Assembly: GCA_036136335.1 (NCBI GenBank)
Contig: JAYZQT010000054.1
Span: 55,459-119,458 of the forward strand
Direction of reading: 5' to 3'
From: JAYZQT01 sp036136335
GTDB lineage: Bacteria; Pseudomonadota; Alphaproteobacteria; MPNO01; UBA830
Length of the DNA: 64,000 nt
Below are positions 26,275-35,223 of the stretch, in pieces; within the stretch, counting starts at the first letter, position 1; every line of letters begins with the position of its first letter. Below the pieces are notes generated by a model. The model did no database searches. It worked only from the letters and a program-made list of their open reading frames with translations, and had not been told where the DNA came from. The translations under genes were made by a program, and so were the position numbers.

Positions 26275-26357
26275 GTCAATGGAATTCCGATTTACACCAT
26301 GTTAGGCATTCACGTGAAAACACAGCATAAAGAAAAACACTTAGGCGAAGCGCTAAA

Positions 26358-27485
26358 ATGCCAGTGATTATGCAGATATTACCGCGGCTAGAGACAGGTG
26401 GCGTGGAGCGGGGAACGGTGGACATTGCCGCGGCTCTAATAGAAGCAGGCCAACGTGCCATCATCGTCTCAGCAGGGGGTAGTATGGTAAGGGAGGTGGA
26501 ACGCGCGGGGGCCAAACATATAACTCTACCCGTGCACAGTAAAAATCCTTTTAAGATGACAAAAAACACTATCGCTCTCACAACACTAATCCGCACTTTG
26601 GGTGTTGACATTGTGCATGCAAGGAGCCGCGCGCCGGCCTGGAGTGCGCGATTCGCGGCAAACAGGTGTGGTGTTCCTTTTGTGACGACGTTTCACGGTA
26701 CCTACAATTATCATAATCCTATCAAAAAGGCCTATAATGCTATTATGGCCAAGGGCGATCGGGTAATTGCTATTTCTGAGTTTATAGCCCGCCACATCAC
26801 CGAGTTTTATCATACGCCAAAAGAGCGTATTCGTGTCATTTCTCGAGGCATTGATCTCGAAACATTCAGTTCAAAAGCCGTGTCGGCAGCAAGAATAGTT
26901 CAGCTGGCCCGGGCTTGGCGCCTACCCGACAATGTATCGGTAATTATGTTGCCTGGGCGGTTGACCCGTTGGAAGGGTCAACGGGTATTGATAGAGGCAG
27001 CAAAAAAGATAACAAGACAAGATGTGCGCGTTCTGCTCGTGGGCGCTGATCAAGGCCGCAAAAAGTATCGTAGCGAGCTAGAATCCCTGATCGCGCGTGC
27101 TGGCGTGCGAGACAAGGTTCATCTCACCGATGCCTGCCGCGATATGCCCGCAGCTTATATGCTCGCCGACGTAGTGGTTTCAGCATCAACGGATCCGGAA
27201 GCTTTCGGTAGGGTCGCGGCGGAAGCAATGCCAATGGGGCGGCCTGTAATTGCCAGTGATCACGGGGGTGCCCGAGAGACCGTTATCGCGGGTAAAACAG
27301 GTTGGCTTGTTTCTCCAGGAAACGCCGATGCCCTCGCAAAAGCGCTAGACACGGCGCTGAATATGACACCAGAGAATAGAGAAAGTTTTGCCAATCGCGC
27401 GATTTCACATATAGAGAAAAGTTTCTCAAAACAACAGATGTGTCGGCACACACTAGCCGTATATAACGAACTTCTAAATATTTAA
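26358..27485 (+). CDS. Glycosyltransferase family 4
   Basis: The 375-residue GT-B enzyme has LPRLETGGVERGTVDIAAAL near the N-terminus (GGxE motif of GT4 acceptor domain). The donor domain shows VIMLPGRLTRWKGQ at about residues 195-208 and the E-x7-E motif SASTDPEAFGRVAAEAMPMGRPVIASDHGG at about 275-304. It most likely adds a sugar to LPS core or a related glycolipid. It is followed, with a 1-nt overlap, by a heptosyltransferase-like gene, so the two form an operon that probably extends LPS core. The acceptor and donor cannot be told. Confidence 0.9.
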   Translation: MPVIMQILPRLETGGVERGTVDIAAALIEAGQRAIIVSAGGSMVREVERAGAKHITLPVHSKNPFKMTKNTIALTTLIRTLGVDIVHARSRAPAWSARFAANRCGVPFVTTFHGTYNYHNPIKKAYNAIMAKGDRVIAISEFIARHITEFYHTPKERIRVISRGIDLETFSSKAVSAARIVQLARAWRLPDNVSVIMLPGRLTRWKGQRVLIEAAKKITRQDVRVLLVGADQGRKKYRSELESLIARAGVRDKVHLTDACRDMPAAYMLADVVVSASTDPEAFGRVAAEAMPMGRPVIASDHGGARETVIAGKTGWLVSPGNADALAKALDTALNMTPENRESFANRAISHIEKSFSKQQMCRHTLAVYNELLNI

Positions 27486-28414
27486 TGACTCGTTTAATGC
27501 AACGGATTCTGGTCATCAAGCACGGTGCATTAGGCGATTTTGTTTTGGCGACAGGCCCTTTTTTCGCGATCCGACATGCCCATCCGGATGATCAAATTGT
27601 TTTACTTACGACAGCGGCTTTCGCCGCTCTGGGCCAAGACAGTGGTTGTTTTGATGAGATATGGGTCGATAAACGCCCGTCTTGGCACAACCTTATTGGT
27701 ATTCAGAAACTTCGTGCCAACTTGCGGCGCGGAAGATTTTCTAGAGTATACGATCTTCAGACATCTGCCCGCTCCAGTTGGTACTTCCGTATGATGCGCG
27801 GTTACAACAGGCCCCAATGGTCCGGGATCGCCCGAGGGTGTTCTCACCCTCATACGAACACTGAACGAAACCGATTGCATACAGTGGAACGGCAAGCCGA
27901 CCAACTCGCCATGATTGGTTTGAACAATATTCCGGGCCCCAACCTGTCTTGGCTAGACGCTAATATTGACCATTTTAACCTACCCGATCGATTTGTCCTT
28001 CTGGTGCCGGGCGGCGCCCCCCATCGCCCCCAAAAACGTTGGCCAGCTGCCCAATATATTCAACTTAGCCGCATAATTTCAGAAAGTGGGCTTTACCCAG
28101 TCGTAGTGGGGGGTGACGCGGAAGTGGACCTCGGTCGCGAAATTGTTGAACATTCCGACGCAATTTCGATTACCGGGAAAACATCATTTGCAGATCTGGC
28201 CGCACTTTCTCGGCGGGCGGCGGCGGCTGTCGGGAACGATACCGGCCCAATGCATATTACCGCTATCTGCGGCTGTCCCTCGGTAGTACTATTCTCGCAA
28301 GACTCGGATCCGGCTATTACAGCCCCCCGGGGTCCGGATGTCACTGTTTTACGCTTTCCCAAACTTGTAGAGTTACCCGTTTACAAGGTTGCCGCAGCGT
28401 TAAGTTTACGTTAA
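27485..28414 (+). CDS. Glycosyltransferase family 9 (heptosyltransferase-like)
   Basis: The 309-residue protein begins QRILVIKHGALGDFVLATGPFFAIRHAHP, the GT9 N-terminal signature with the acidic residue of the catalytic region. It has LVPGGAPHRPQKRWPAAQYIQLSR and VGNDTGPMHITAICGCPSVVLF in the ADP-heptose-binding C-terminal domain. It probably transfers heptose to the LPS inner core. hldE, encoding ADP-heptose synthesis, lies 7 kb away. The start ATG overlaps the GT4 stop, and thrS follows 37 bp later. Confidence 0.92.
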   Translation: MTRLMQRILVIKHGALGDFVLATGPFFAIRHAHPDDQIVLLTTAAFAALGQDSGCFDEIWVDKRPSWHNLIGIQKLRANLRRGRFSRVYDLQTSARSSWYFRMMRGYNRPQWSGIARGCSHPHTNTERNRLHTVERQADQLAMIGLNNIPGPNLSWLDANIDHFNLPDRFVLLVPGGAPHRPQKRWPAAQYIQLSRIISESGLYPVVVGGDAEVDLGREIVEHSDAISITGKTSFADLAALSRRAAAAVGNDTGPMHITAICGCPSVVLFSQDSDPAITAPRGPDVTVLRFPKLVELPVYKVAAALSLR

Positions 28415-28451
28415 ACGCCCGGCTCTATGGTTTACATATACTAGGAAAAGA

Positions 28452-30377
28452 ATGACCAGCGTAGAGATCACGCTGCCAGACGGCACCGTCAAACAATTTG
28501 ATCACCCGGTTTCCGGTGGAGACTTGGCGGCTAATATTGGTCCGGGCTTGGCCAAGGCGGCTCTTGCTATCAAGCTGGATGGTAAGACCCTGGATTTGTC
28601 GCACATCATTGATCGCAATAGCAGTGTGGAAATTATTACCCGCAGGTCCGAGGACGCTTTGGCGTTAATCCGTCACGATGCGGCCCATGTAATGGCAGAA
28701 GCGGTTCAGGAACTGTTCCCGGGGACGCAGGTGACGATCGGCCCCGCGATCGAAAATGGATTTTACTACGACTTTGCCCGCGACGAAGCGTTTACACCTG
28801 ATGATCTAGAAAAAATAGAAACTAAGATGCTGGAGATTATCAGTCGAAACGATCCATTCATACGCGAAGAATGGACGCGTGAGGGTGCAATCAAACATTT
28901 TGCAAACATCGGCGAAAATTACAAAGCCGAAATGATCCGTGATCTTGCGGAAGAAGAGTCAATCTCAATCTATCGGCAAGGCAAATGGCTAGACCTTTGT
29001 CGAGGCCCACATTTGCCATCAACGGGACACGTGGGTAAAGCATTCAAGCTGCAAACGCTAGCAGGTGCTTACTGGCGAGGAGATTCCCGCAATTCGATGC
29101 TTCAACGCATATACGGCACCGCTTGGCGAGATGAGAAGGAACTAAAAACTTACCTCTTGATGCTGGAGGAGGCTGAAAAACGCGACCATCGGCGGCTGGG
29201 GCGAGAGATGGGGTTGTACCACTTCCAAGAGGAGGCAATAGGGAGTGTGTTCTGGCACCCAAAAGGCTGGACCCTGTACCGCACAATTGAAACATATATT
29301 CGTTCGCGTTTGTCCGACGCCGGCTATCTGGAGGTAAAAACTCCACAACTCATCGATCGCGGACTTTGGGAAACGTCCGGTCACTGGGATAAATTCCGGG
29401 AGCACATGTTTACCGCGGAGACCGAAGACGACCGAGTGCTAGCTCTAAAACCAATGAATTGTCCGGGTCACGTGCAAATATTTCGCCAGGGAATTACGAG
29501 TTATCGTGATTTACCACTCCGGATGGCCGAATTTGGATCATGCCACCGTTACGAGCCCTCGGGTGCTTTACATGGATTGATGAGGGTGCGCGCTTTCACA
29601 CAGGACGATGCGCACATATTTTGTACCGAAAATCAGATCACCGATGAAACCGAGGCATTCTGTGAGTTGCTTCTCAGCGTATACCGCGACTTTGGGTTTG
29701 CGGAAGTGCAAATCAAGTTTGCAGACCGGCCAAAAATACGCGTTGGCGAAGACGCTGTTTGGGATCGTGCAGAAACGGCCTTGACCGACGCGGTCAAGGC
29801 GTCGGGATTAGAATACACATTAAACCCAGGGGAGGGCGCCTTCTATGGGCCCAAGCTGGAGTTTGTTTTGCGCGATGCCATCGGGAGAGACTGGCAGTGT
29901 GGCACCCTTCAGGTTGATTTTGTTCTCCCGGAACGGCTCGACGCATCCTACGTCGGCAAAGACGGCGAGAAGCATCAGCCGGTCATGCTCCATCGCGCTA
30001 TACTTGGATCCTTCGAACGTTTCATTGGCATTCTTATCGAGAGTTATGCCGGCCGTCTGCCAATTTGGATGGCACCGGTGCAAGCGATCGTGGCAACAAT
30101 CACCTCCGACGCGGATGTTTACGCGCTGGAGGTAAAGAACGCATTAGATGCTGCCGGAATCAGGGCTGAACTGGATATTCGTAATGAAAAAATTAATTAC
30201 AAAGTACGGGAGCATAGCCTGGCCAAGGTTCCCATAATGTTAGTCCTTGGACAGCGCGAGGTTGCTGAGGGCAAGGTAGCCTTGCGACGTTTGGGCGGCA
30301 AAGAACAGGAATTTCTTGCGCTAGACGAAGCGGTCGCTAGACTTACCGATGAATGCCGAAGTCCGCATATCAGGTAA
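28452..30377 (+). CDS. thrS: Threonine-tRNA ligase
   Basis: The 641-residue class II synthetase has the TGS domain (residues 1-61) and the editing domain with HDAAHVMAEAVQELFP and the FCR/SIYRQGKWLDLCRGPHLPSTGHVG segment. The catalytic core contains motif 1, KPMNCPGHVQIF (zinc ligand Cys), motif 2 FGSCHRYEPSGALHGLMRVRAFTQDDAHIFC, and motif 3 VMLHRAILGSFERFIGILIE. The anticodon-binding domain follows. Length matches the family. It lies 81-99 bp upstream of infC as in E. coli. Confidence 0.98.
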   Translation: MTSVEITLPDGTVKQFDHPVSGGDLAANIGPGLAKAALAIKLDGKTLDLSHIIDRNSSVEIITRRSEDALALIRHDAAHVMAEAVQELFPGTQVTIGPAIENGFYYDFARDEAFTPDDLEKIETKMLEIISRNDPFIREEWTREGAIKHFANIGENYKAEMIRDLAEEESISIYRQGKWLDLCRGPHLPSTGHVGKAFKLQTLAGAYWRGDSRNSMLQRIYGTAWRDEKELKTYLLMLEEAEKRDHRRLGREMGLYHFQEEAIGSVFWHPKGWTLYRTIETYIRSRLSDAGYLEVKTPQLIDRGLWETSGHWDKFREHMFTAETEDDRVLALKPMNCPGHVQIFRQGITSYRDLPLRMAEFGSCHRYEPSGALHGLMRVRAFTQDDAHIFCTENQITDETEAFCELLLSVYRDFGFAEVQIKFADRPKIRVGEDAVWDRAETALTDAVKASGLEYTLNPGEGAFYGPKLEFVLRDAIGRDWQCGTLQVDFVLPERLDASYVGKDGEKHQPVMLHRAILGSFERFIGILIESYAGRLPIWMAPVQAIVATITSDADVYALEVKNALDAAGIRAELDIRNEKINYKVREHSLAKVPIMLVLGQREVAEGKVALRRLGGKEQEFLALDEAVARLTDECRSPHIR

Positions 30378-30394
30378 TTGCAAAGAGGAAAAAC

Positions 30395-30412
30395 ACCACG
30401 GTAAAACGTGGT
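30395..30412 (+). promoter_or_regulatory. Short hairpin between thrS and infC
   Basis: A perfect 6-bp inverted repeat (ACCACG, loop GTAAAA, CGTGGT) lies 47 nt before the proposed infC start. No T tract follows, so it is not a standard terminator. It may fold in the mRNA leader of infC. Confidence 0.4.
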
Positions 30413-30445
30413 CCTTGATGTACAACAACATTGGCTAAACAATTA

Positions 30446-30461
30446 GAGGAGAAAGTCGATC
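30446..30461 (+). promoter_or_regulatory. Shine-Dalgarno and ATC start of infC
   Basis: GAGGAG ends at 30451 and is separated by 7 nt (AAAGTCG) from ATC at 30459. The next in-frame ATG at 30477 lies 25 nt after the Shine-Dalgarno, too far for normal initiation, and an in-frame TAG sits just upstream of the Shine-Dalgarno. This identifies ATC as the start of infC. Non-AUG starts (AUU, AUC, AUA) are a known feature of infC, where IF3 represses its own translation. Confidence 0.7.
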
Positions 30462-30995
30462 GCAAGACACACAAGCATGGAGCCTCCGGTAAAGGATGAA
30501 AGGCCCATCAACGAAATGATCGAGGCAGCGGAAGTTCGCCTTATCGGCGCTGAAGGTGGGCAAGTTGGGGTTGTTTCGCGGGATGACGCTTTAGACCGCG
30601 CAGAAAAAATGGGACTCGACCTAGTAATTGTCGCAGATAATGCAAATCCGCCGGTTTGCAAAATCATGGACTACGGTAAGTTTAAATATGAAGAACAAAA
30701 GAAAAAGAACGAGGCCCGCAAGAAACAGAAGACCATCGACGTGAAGGAAATCAAACTAAGGCCAAATATCGACCATCACGATTACGATGTCAAAATGCGT
30801 TCGATGCGGAAATTTCTGGATGAAGGAGATAAAGTAAAAGTCACCATGCGTTTTCGTGGGCGCGAAATGGCTCACCAAGACCTTGGCCTCAATGTTCTAC
30901 ACCGGGTGAGGGACGACCTCGAAAACCAGAGCAAGATCGAGCAGTTCCCGCGGATTGAGGGACGTCAAATGGTAATGGTGCTTGCCCCAAAATAA
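30459..30995 (+). CDS. infC: Translation initiation factor IF-3
   Basis: The 178-residue factor (172 if begun at ATG 30477) has the N-terminal domain INEMIEAAEVRLIGAEGGQVGVVSRDDAL, the LVIVADNANPPVCKIMDYGKFKYEEQKK signature at about residues 59-86, and the C-terminal EIKLRPNIDHHDYDVKMRSMRKFLDEGDKVKVTMRFRGREMAH domain. IF3 keeps the 30S subunit free and checks start codons. The proposed ATC start with a well-spaced Shine-Dalgarno fits the known autoregulation. Downstream rpmI and rplT, usually next, are absent: a minus-strand zinc-finger gene follows. Confidence 0.96.
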   Translation: MARHTSMEPPVKDERPINEMIEAAEVRLIGAEGGQVGVVSRDDALDRAEKMGLDLVIVADNANPPVCKIMDYGKFKYEEQKKKNEARKKQKTIDVKEIKLRPNIDHHDYDVKMRSMRKFLDEGDKVKVTMRFRGREMAHQDLGLNVLHRVRDDLENQSKIEQFPRIEGRQMVMVLAPK

Positions 30996-31096
30996 CTTTT
31001 CCCAATAACAGAAGATATTCTTAGGGACTTTCGTACCGGGTAAATGCTTGGGTTAATTACCGAAATTGCAGCACCGGCAGTCCAAAGATTGAGGTA

Positions 31097-31273
31097 TTAG
31101 GATGTTGGCCGGTTTTTTAAGACAAACTGGCAGTCACAATAGGGACATTCAACTTCGCCATTATGAAGTGGTAGAAAGACCTTAGGATGTCCAAGAATAC
31201 CTCCGCCACCATCGCAGGAGATCGTTAGATCGTCGACTACAATCGTCTCAGGCGGATTTAGCGTACGTGACAT
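31097..31273 (-). CDS. Small zinc-finger (CHCC-type, NDUFS6-like) protein
   Basis: The 58-residue protein contains PPETIVVDDLTISCDGGGGILGHPKVFLPL followed by GEVECPYCDCQFVL. This is the C-x8-H-x14-C-x2-C zinc site of the CHCC zinc-finger family, related to the complex I subunit NDUFS6. In alphaproteobacteria it is a common stand-alone protein linked to respiratory complex assembly. The frame extends 81 codons upstream, but homologues begin close to here; an alternative ATG at 31306 has GGAAGG just ahead. Convergent with infC. Confidence 0.85.
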   Translation of the reverse strand: MSRTLNPPETIVVDDLTISCDGGGGILGHPKVFLPLHNGEVECPYCDCQFVLKNRPTS

Positions 31274-31306
31274 GGTGCGTCTGCCTAGTACCTTAGTTAA
31301 CGGCAT

Positions 31307-31970
31307 ATTCCTTCCAATGGTACTTAACTTGGAACCGATATGAAAGTGGCACAAACATTTTGGAATAAGATTTGCAGCAAAATACCTTCCGGACAAGATT
31401 CTACGCCCAAGTATTATCGGTGCATTCATTAAAAAACATACGAGGGCATAAGGAAATTCATGTTGTGTTCTCATAACATCCTTGGTAAAGGCCTTGATGC
31501 ACCGAGGAACAAACATGAAGTAATCACTGGCCTGATTGGGACAGGCAAGGGAATGGAGCTTCAGTATCTAGATGGTCAAATTGCAGAAACGATCATCACT
31601 TACTTCATGGCTGTGGAAATATCAGACCGACCACTAGTAGGCCTGCCTAATAGACATCCAGAAGCGTCTGCACAACCCGTCCAATAACACCGTCAGTCCC
31701 AACCATACCAAGCTAAATGGTCCTGTGGGTGTGGTAATCTGACCCTGTAATTTGATTGATAAACCGGGCCGCACATTTATCTAAATCTATGGCGGTACTT
31801 TTTTTCGGGGTAACGTCGACCTTCGCACCACTCAATCACAAATATGGGTAGCCTTTTTATGAGGATTCACTTGCAGTGTTTCATATGCTTTAATGGGAAG
31901 TGTAGAAACGGTATTTGTAATTGTTGAAAACATACAAATTCAGTTGTGCTAGTATAGGACCCTGCAGAAC
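31307..31970. other. Spacer between zinc-finger gene and tRNA-Arg
   Basis: About 660 bp have no supported gene. Open frames on both strands lack start signals and recognisable sequence. The tRNA-Arg promoter must lie at the right end, where a TAGTAT element is seen about 20 nt before the gene. Confidence 0.45.
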
Positions 31971-32047
31971 GCACCCGTAGCTCAGTTGGATAGAGCGCTG
32001 GCCTCCGAAGCCAGAGGTCACAGGTTCGAATCCTGTCGGGTGCGCCA
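31971..32047 (+). tRNA. tRNA-Arg(CCG)
   Basis: A complete 77-nt cloverleaf is present. Acceptor GCACCCG pairs with CGGGTGC, the D-arm is AGCTCAGTTGGATAGAGC, anticodon stem CTGGC/GCCAG encloses CTCCGAA with anticodon CCG, and the T-arm contains GGTTCGAATCC. CCA is encoded at 32045-32047. Confidence 0.97.
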
Positions 32048-32361
32048 GTTCCCGTCTCATATGCGAAAAATTCTTTGTTATGGCGAGGAGACCGCTGTCT
32101 CACAATGTTCCGCGAAAGCAAAGGCGCATAAACGTTAGTAAACTTTTATGGTAGCAACCTAGCCCAAACCAAACATTAACCTGAATAAGTAAATCAAAAA
32201 CACCGATGAGAGGTTTCATTTGGTTATATAAGAAACTCAAATTAACCTAAAGATGAATGCAAGATATGTGTGTTAAACAAAATACCGATCCGGTCACCTC
32301 CTGTGACCGCAGGCACACGGAATACTTTCAAAATTTCTAAATAAGATGATTGGTAAATGTT
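32048..32361. other. Spacer upstream of the amidohydrolase gene
   Basis: No gene is seen in these 314 bp. The region is A+T-rich and contains the inverted repeat at 32291-32309, which could be an operator or leader hairpin for the amidohydrolase. Confidence 0.5.
32291..32309. promoter_or_regulatory. Perfect inverted repeat upstream of amidohydrolase
   Basis: CGGTCAC and GTGACCG form a perfect 7-bp inverted repeat with a 5-nt spacer (CTCCT), centred about 62 nt before the amidohydrolase ATG. Half-sites of this length and spacing are typical of dimeric repressors such as GntR or TetR types, but no regulator gene is adjacent. As RNA it would form a short hairpin. Confidence 0.4.
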
Positions 32362-33888
32362 ATGCCCGAGAAAAACCTCTCTATTCTTATAAAAGGCGGA
32401 CGAGTATACGACCATGACGGAAATACCGATCAGCCGCCGGTCTCCGACATACTGGTATCCGACAAACTCATCGCTGAAGTTGGTTCAGACTTGCAACATA
32501 AGATCGCCTCCAACACCACCGTGATAGACGCAACTGAAAAATTGGTGATACCTGGTTTCGTAAATGCTCATTACCATTCCCATGATGTCTTGATGAAAGG
32601 CTGCTTTGAGACCATTCCACTTGAACATTGGTTATTAAACGCACTACCACCCAGTTATCCAATGCGTTCGGTCGCCGAGGTCAGAGCTCGCACGCTTCTA
32701 GGCGCTATCGAGTGTCTTCGATCCGGTATGACCTCCATACAGGACATGCTCACACTCTCGCCTTTCAACCCAGAACATGTAGAAACGGTAATCTCCGCCT
32801 ATGCCGAAGTCGGTATCCGATGCGTGCTTTCATTACAAATCGCCGATATCCCGGGAATAGAGCGCGTCCCGTTCTGGAAAGAGGTCGTGCCAGAAAGGTT
32901 TCATAAAGATCTAGGAGCTTCTGCGGAACCAACTAGGGACGATCCGTTATTGCGGGTAAAAGAACAGTTTAATAAGCATCGCAATGCCTCACCTCGAATT
33001 TCTTGGGGACTTGGCCCTACTAGTCCGGAGTTTTGCACCCCCAAACTGCTCGAAGATATACGAGATTTTGCAGCGGAATATAGTCTGCCTGTGATTACAC
33101 ATATTTACGAATCTCGTGGCATGGCGCTTGCCGGCCGACTCTATATGCCTGAACACGACGGCAGCCAGGTCAAATACCTCGAGTCGACGGGCCTACTTGG
33201 GCCAAATGTCGGTTTAGCTCACAGCGTCTGGATGCGAGACGACGAAATTGGAATTTTGGCCGAAACCGGTACCAACGTAATACTTAATCCAGTCGGCAAT
33301 TTAAAGACACGCAGCGGCGTGCCGCCAATTAGAAGTTTTCTGGACGCCGGGGTCCAAACCGCTATCGGCTGTGACAATTGTTCGTGTGGAGATGCGCAGA
33401 ATATGTTTCATTCGATGAAGGCATTTGCCGGGTTAGCCGCGGTAACAGATCCGGAACCTGGACCTCCAACCGCAGCTGATACACTCTATCATGCCACACG
33501 TGGTGGCGCGCACGCACTCGGATTAGGCGATCAGACAGGTGCACTTCTGCCAGGCATGAAAGCAGATATAGCTATCATTGACCTTTCAACCCCGCAATTT
33601 ATGCCGTTAAACTCCGTCGCCCGCCAAACCGTCTTTGCAGAAAGTGGTGAGGGTGTTGAGACAGTAATCATCGATGGTGAGATCGTGCTCAAAGACCGCA
33701 AAGTGACAGGCATTGACGAAGGGGCCCTCTACGAAGAGGTAGATGCTGTGATGCCAAAATTAAGAGAAGACATGCAAGTCGTCTTTGCTCGCAACGCCGC
33801 AATGCAGGAGCATCTTCTTCACGCTTGGCGACGCACTTGGAAAACAGATATAGGCCTTAACCGTTACGTTGGGAACCGAGTTTTTTAA
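32362..33888 (+). CDS. Amidohydrolase family protein (AtzA/TrzN-like, metal-dependent)
   Basis: The 508-residue enzyme is a TIM-barrel metal-dependent hydrolase. The H-x-H metal motif lies in GFVNAHYHSHDVLMKG at about residues 63-78, a third His in PVITHIYESRG at about 247-257, a fourth in GLAHSVWM, and the metal Asp in TAIGCDNCSCGDAQNMF at about 334-350. The beta-sandwich ends MKADIAIIDLS and VETVIIDGEIVLKDRKV. The group includes cytosine/guanine deaminases and s-triazine hydrolases; the substrate is unknown. Its start was placed at the ATG 32362; no strong Shine-Dalgarno is visible. It stands as a single transcription unit. Confidence 0.9.
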   Translation: MPEKNLSILIKGGRVYDHDGNTDQPPVSDILVSDKLIAEVGSDLQHKIASNTTVIDATEKLVIPGFVNAHYHSHDVLMKGCFETIPLEHWLLNALPPSYPMRSVAEVRARTLLGAIECLRSGMTSIQDMLTLSPFNPEHVETVISAYAEVGIRCVLSLQIADIPGIERVPFWKEVVPERFHKDLGASAEPTRDDPLLRVKEQFNKHRNASPRISWGLGPTSPEFCTPKLLEDIRDFAAEYSLPVITHIYESRGMALAGRLYMPEHDGSQVKYLESTGLLGPNVGLAHSVWMRDDEIGILAETGTNVILNPVGNLKTRSGVPPIRSFLDAGVQTAIGCDNCSCGDAQNMFHSMKAFAGLAAVTDPEPGPPTAADTLYHATRGGAHALGLGDQTGALLPGMKADIAIIDLSTPQFMPLNSVARQTVFAESGEGVETVIIDGEIVLKDRKVTGIDEGALYEEVDAVMPKLREDMQVVFARNAAMQEHLLHAWRRTWKTDIGLNRYVGNRVF

Positions 33889-34017
33889 CTCTGTTTGAAC
33901 AAAACCCTACGCTCGTTTCATTTTCAAAACACCCTACTATTTCCCATAAAACGCCTTACTTCTTTATATTGAACATAAATGTTCCACGGGGATTTTTTTA
34001 TTCTTCGATTGAGGAAC

Positions 34018-35055
34018 CTATTTTTCCAACATCGTGAAGTAACCTTTCACAGGATCTCCGTACTCAGTGCGAAGCCTGTCAGTGTGGCCAACAATTTGGT
34101 AAAACCCGGAAGAATTCGCTACTTTTTGAACATAGGCGGGTTTGTGAGCATAGCGGCCGGTATCAGTTAGGGTAAAGCCTCGAGTCGACTGAGCCTCGAC
34201 GGAAAAAATCAACCTACCACTAGGCTTGAGCGCGATCCATGCAGCTTTCAGGGTTTCCGAGAGGTCGCCAATGTAGCAAAATACGTCCGCGGCCACTATC
34301 AGATCAAATGTACCGGGACGGGCGCGCATGCAAACCGAAAGCTCATCCTCTAATAGTTCATCATAAATTTCACGTTTCTTCGCTATTTTCAGCATCTCTG
34401 GTGAAAGATCGACGCCGGTTAGGCGGCGAGCATGGGATTTAAAATCAATGCCTGAAAGCCCGGTGCCGCATCCCACATCCAGAATATTTATATTAAATTT
34501 GCCGTCGCCTCCGTTGCCTGCAAAAAGCGCGTATATCAAATTCGGCGCCTGATACTCAAGATCATCCAAAAGCTGGCGCTCAAAGTCTTCAGCAAAGTGA
34601 TTGAAGGTGCCTCGAACATAATTATCGTCAGCCCGCAAAGGCTTAGGGCCATCGCCAAGAGCCGCGACCATGTGGGCAGCTTCAGGATCTTCGGGATGCT
34701 TGTCCAAATAACGCTGATACCAATTTAGCGCAGCGCTTTTATCTCCAATCCCGTAGCTAGCCTCGGCTAGACCCCAGAGGGCGTCATGATATTCGGGGGC
34801 AAGATCAAGTACCTTCCCATAAAAATCCAATGCGATGCCATAGCTCCCATTCTCTAAGGCCGTTTCAGCAACACTATTGATACTTTCTATCTCAATGTTT
34901 GTTGTGATGTTTCTTCCGTTAAGTTGATATTCAGATGCACTGCTCTCAAACAAGGTTGCGGCACCTTCCTTCGCGGCCGCCGAGTGCTTTACGTGGTTGC
35001 ACAGAGGTTTCCGATAAAGTCGGGAGATTCTCACCGATTTGCCCTCAGCCACCAT
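34018..35055 (-). CDS. TPR-containing class I SAM-dependent methyltransferase
   Basis: The 345-residue protein joins N-terminal TPR units (about residues 55-125, ALENGSYGIALDFYGKVLDLAPEYHDALWGLAEASYGIGDKSAALNWYQRYLDKHPEDPEA) to a methyltransferase domain. NINILDVGCGTGLSGIDF stands for motif I (about 188-205), LTGVDLSPEMLKIAKKREIYDEL for motif II, and FDLIVAADVFCYIGDLSETLKAAWIALKPSGRLIFSVE for motifs IV-VI. This fusion is known as a predicted methyltransferase of contractile-protein or nodulation type; the substrate is not known. It is convergent with the amidohydrolase and divergent from mmcB. Confidence 0.87.
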   Translation of the reverse strand: MVAEGKSVRISRLYRKPLCNHVKHSAAAKEGAATLFESSASEYQLNGRNITTNIEIESINSVAETALENGSYGIALDFYGKVLDLAPEYHDALWGLAEASYGIGDKSAALNWYQRYLDKHPEDPEAAHMVAALGDGPKPLRADDNYVRGTFNHFAEDFERQLLDDLEYQAPNLIYALFAGNGGDGKFNINILDVGCGTGLSGIDFKSHARRLTGVDLSPEMLKIAKKREIYDELLEDELSVCMRARPGTFDLIVAADVFCYIGDLSETLKAAWIALKPSGRLIFSVEAQSTRGFTLTDTGRYAHKPAYVQKVANSSGFYQIVGHTDRLRTEYGDPVKGYFTMLEK

Positions 35056-35223
35056 GCCGGCTGCCCTTTACAAGAATTTCGTAATAAATGGATCATGCGT
35101 ATTTATTGATATTGTATCTAGTATATATCAACCCCAACTAAAGAATTGCGGAAGGGCAAACGGATATAAAATACATTTGTTGCACCATTTGTAAGAGCTG
35201 TCGCCTGGATCCAAGGTTAAATA

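Noticed and set aside
30395..30412. Hairpin after thrS as a rho-independent terminator
   Set aside because: It lacks a T tract, and infC follows closely in the same direction.
31460..31687. 75-codon + strand ORF near tRNA-Arg
   Set aside because: Composition is not convincing, no start signal, not recognised.
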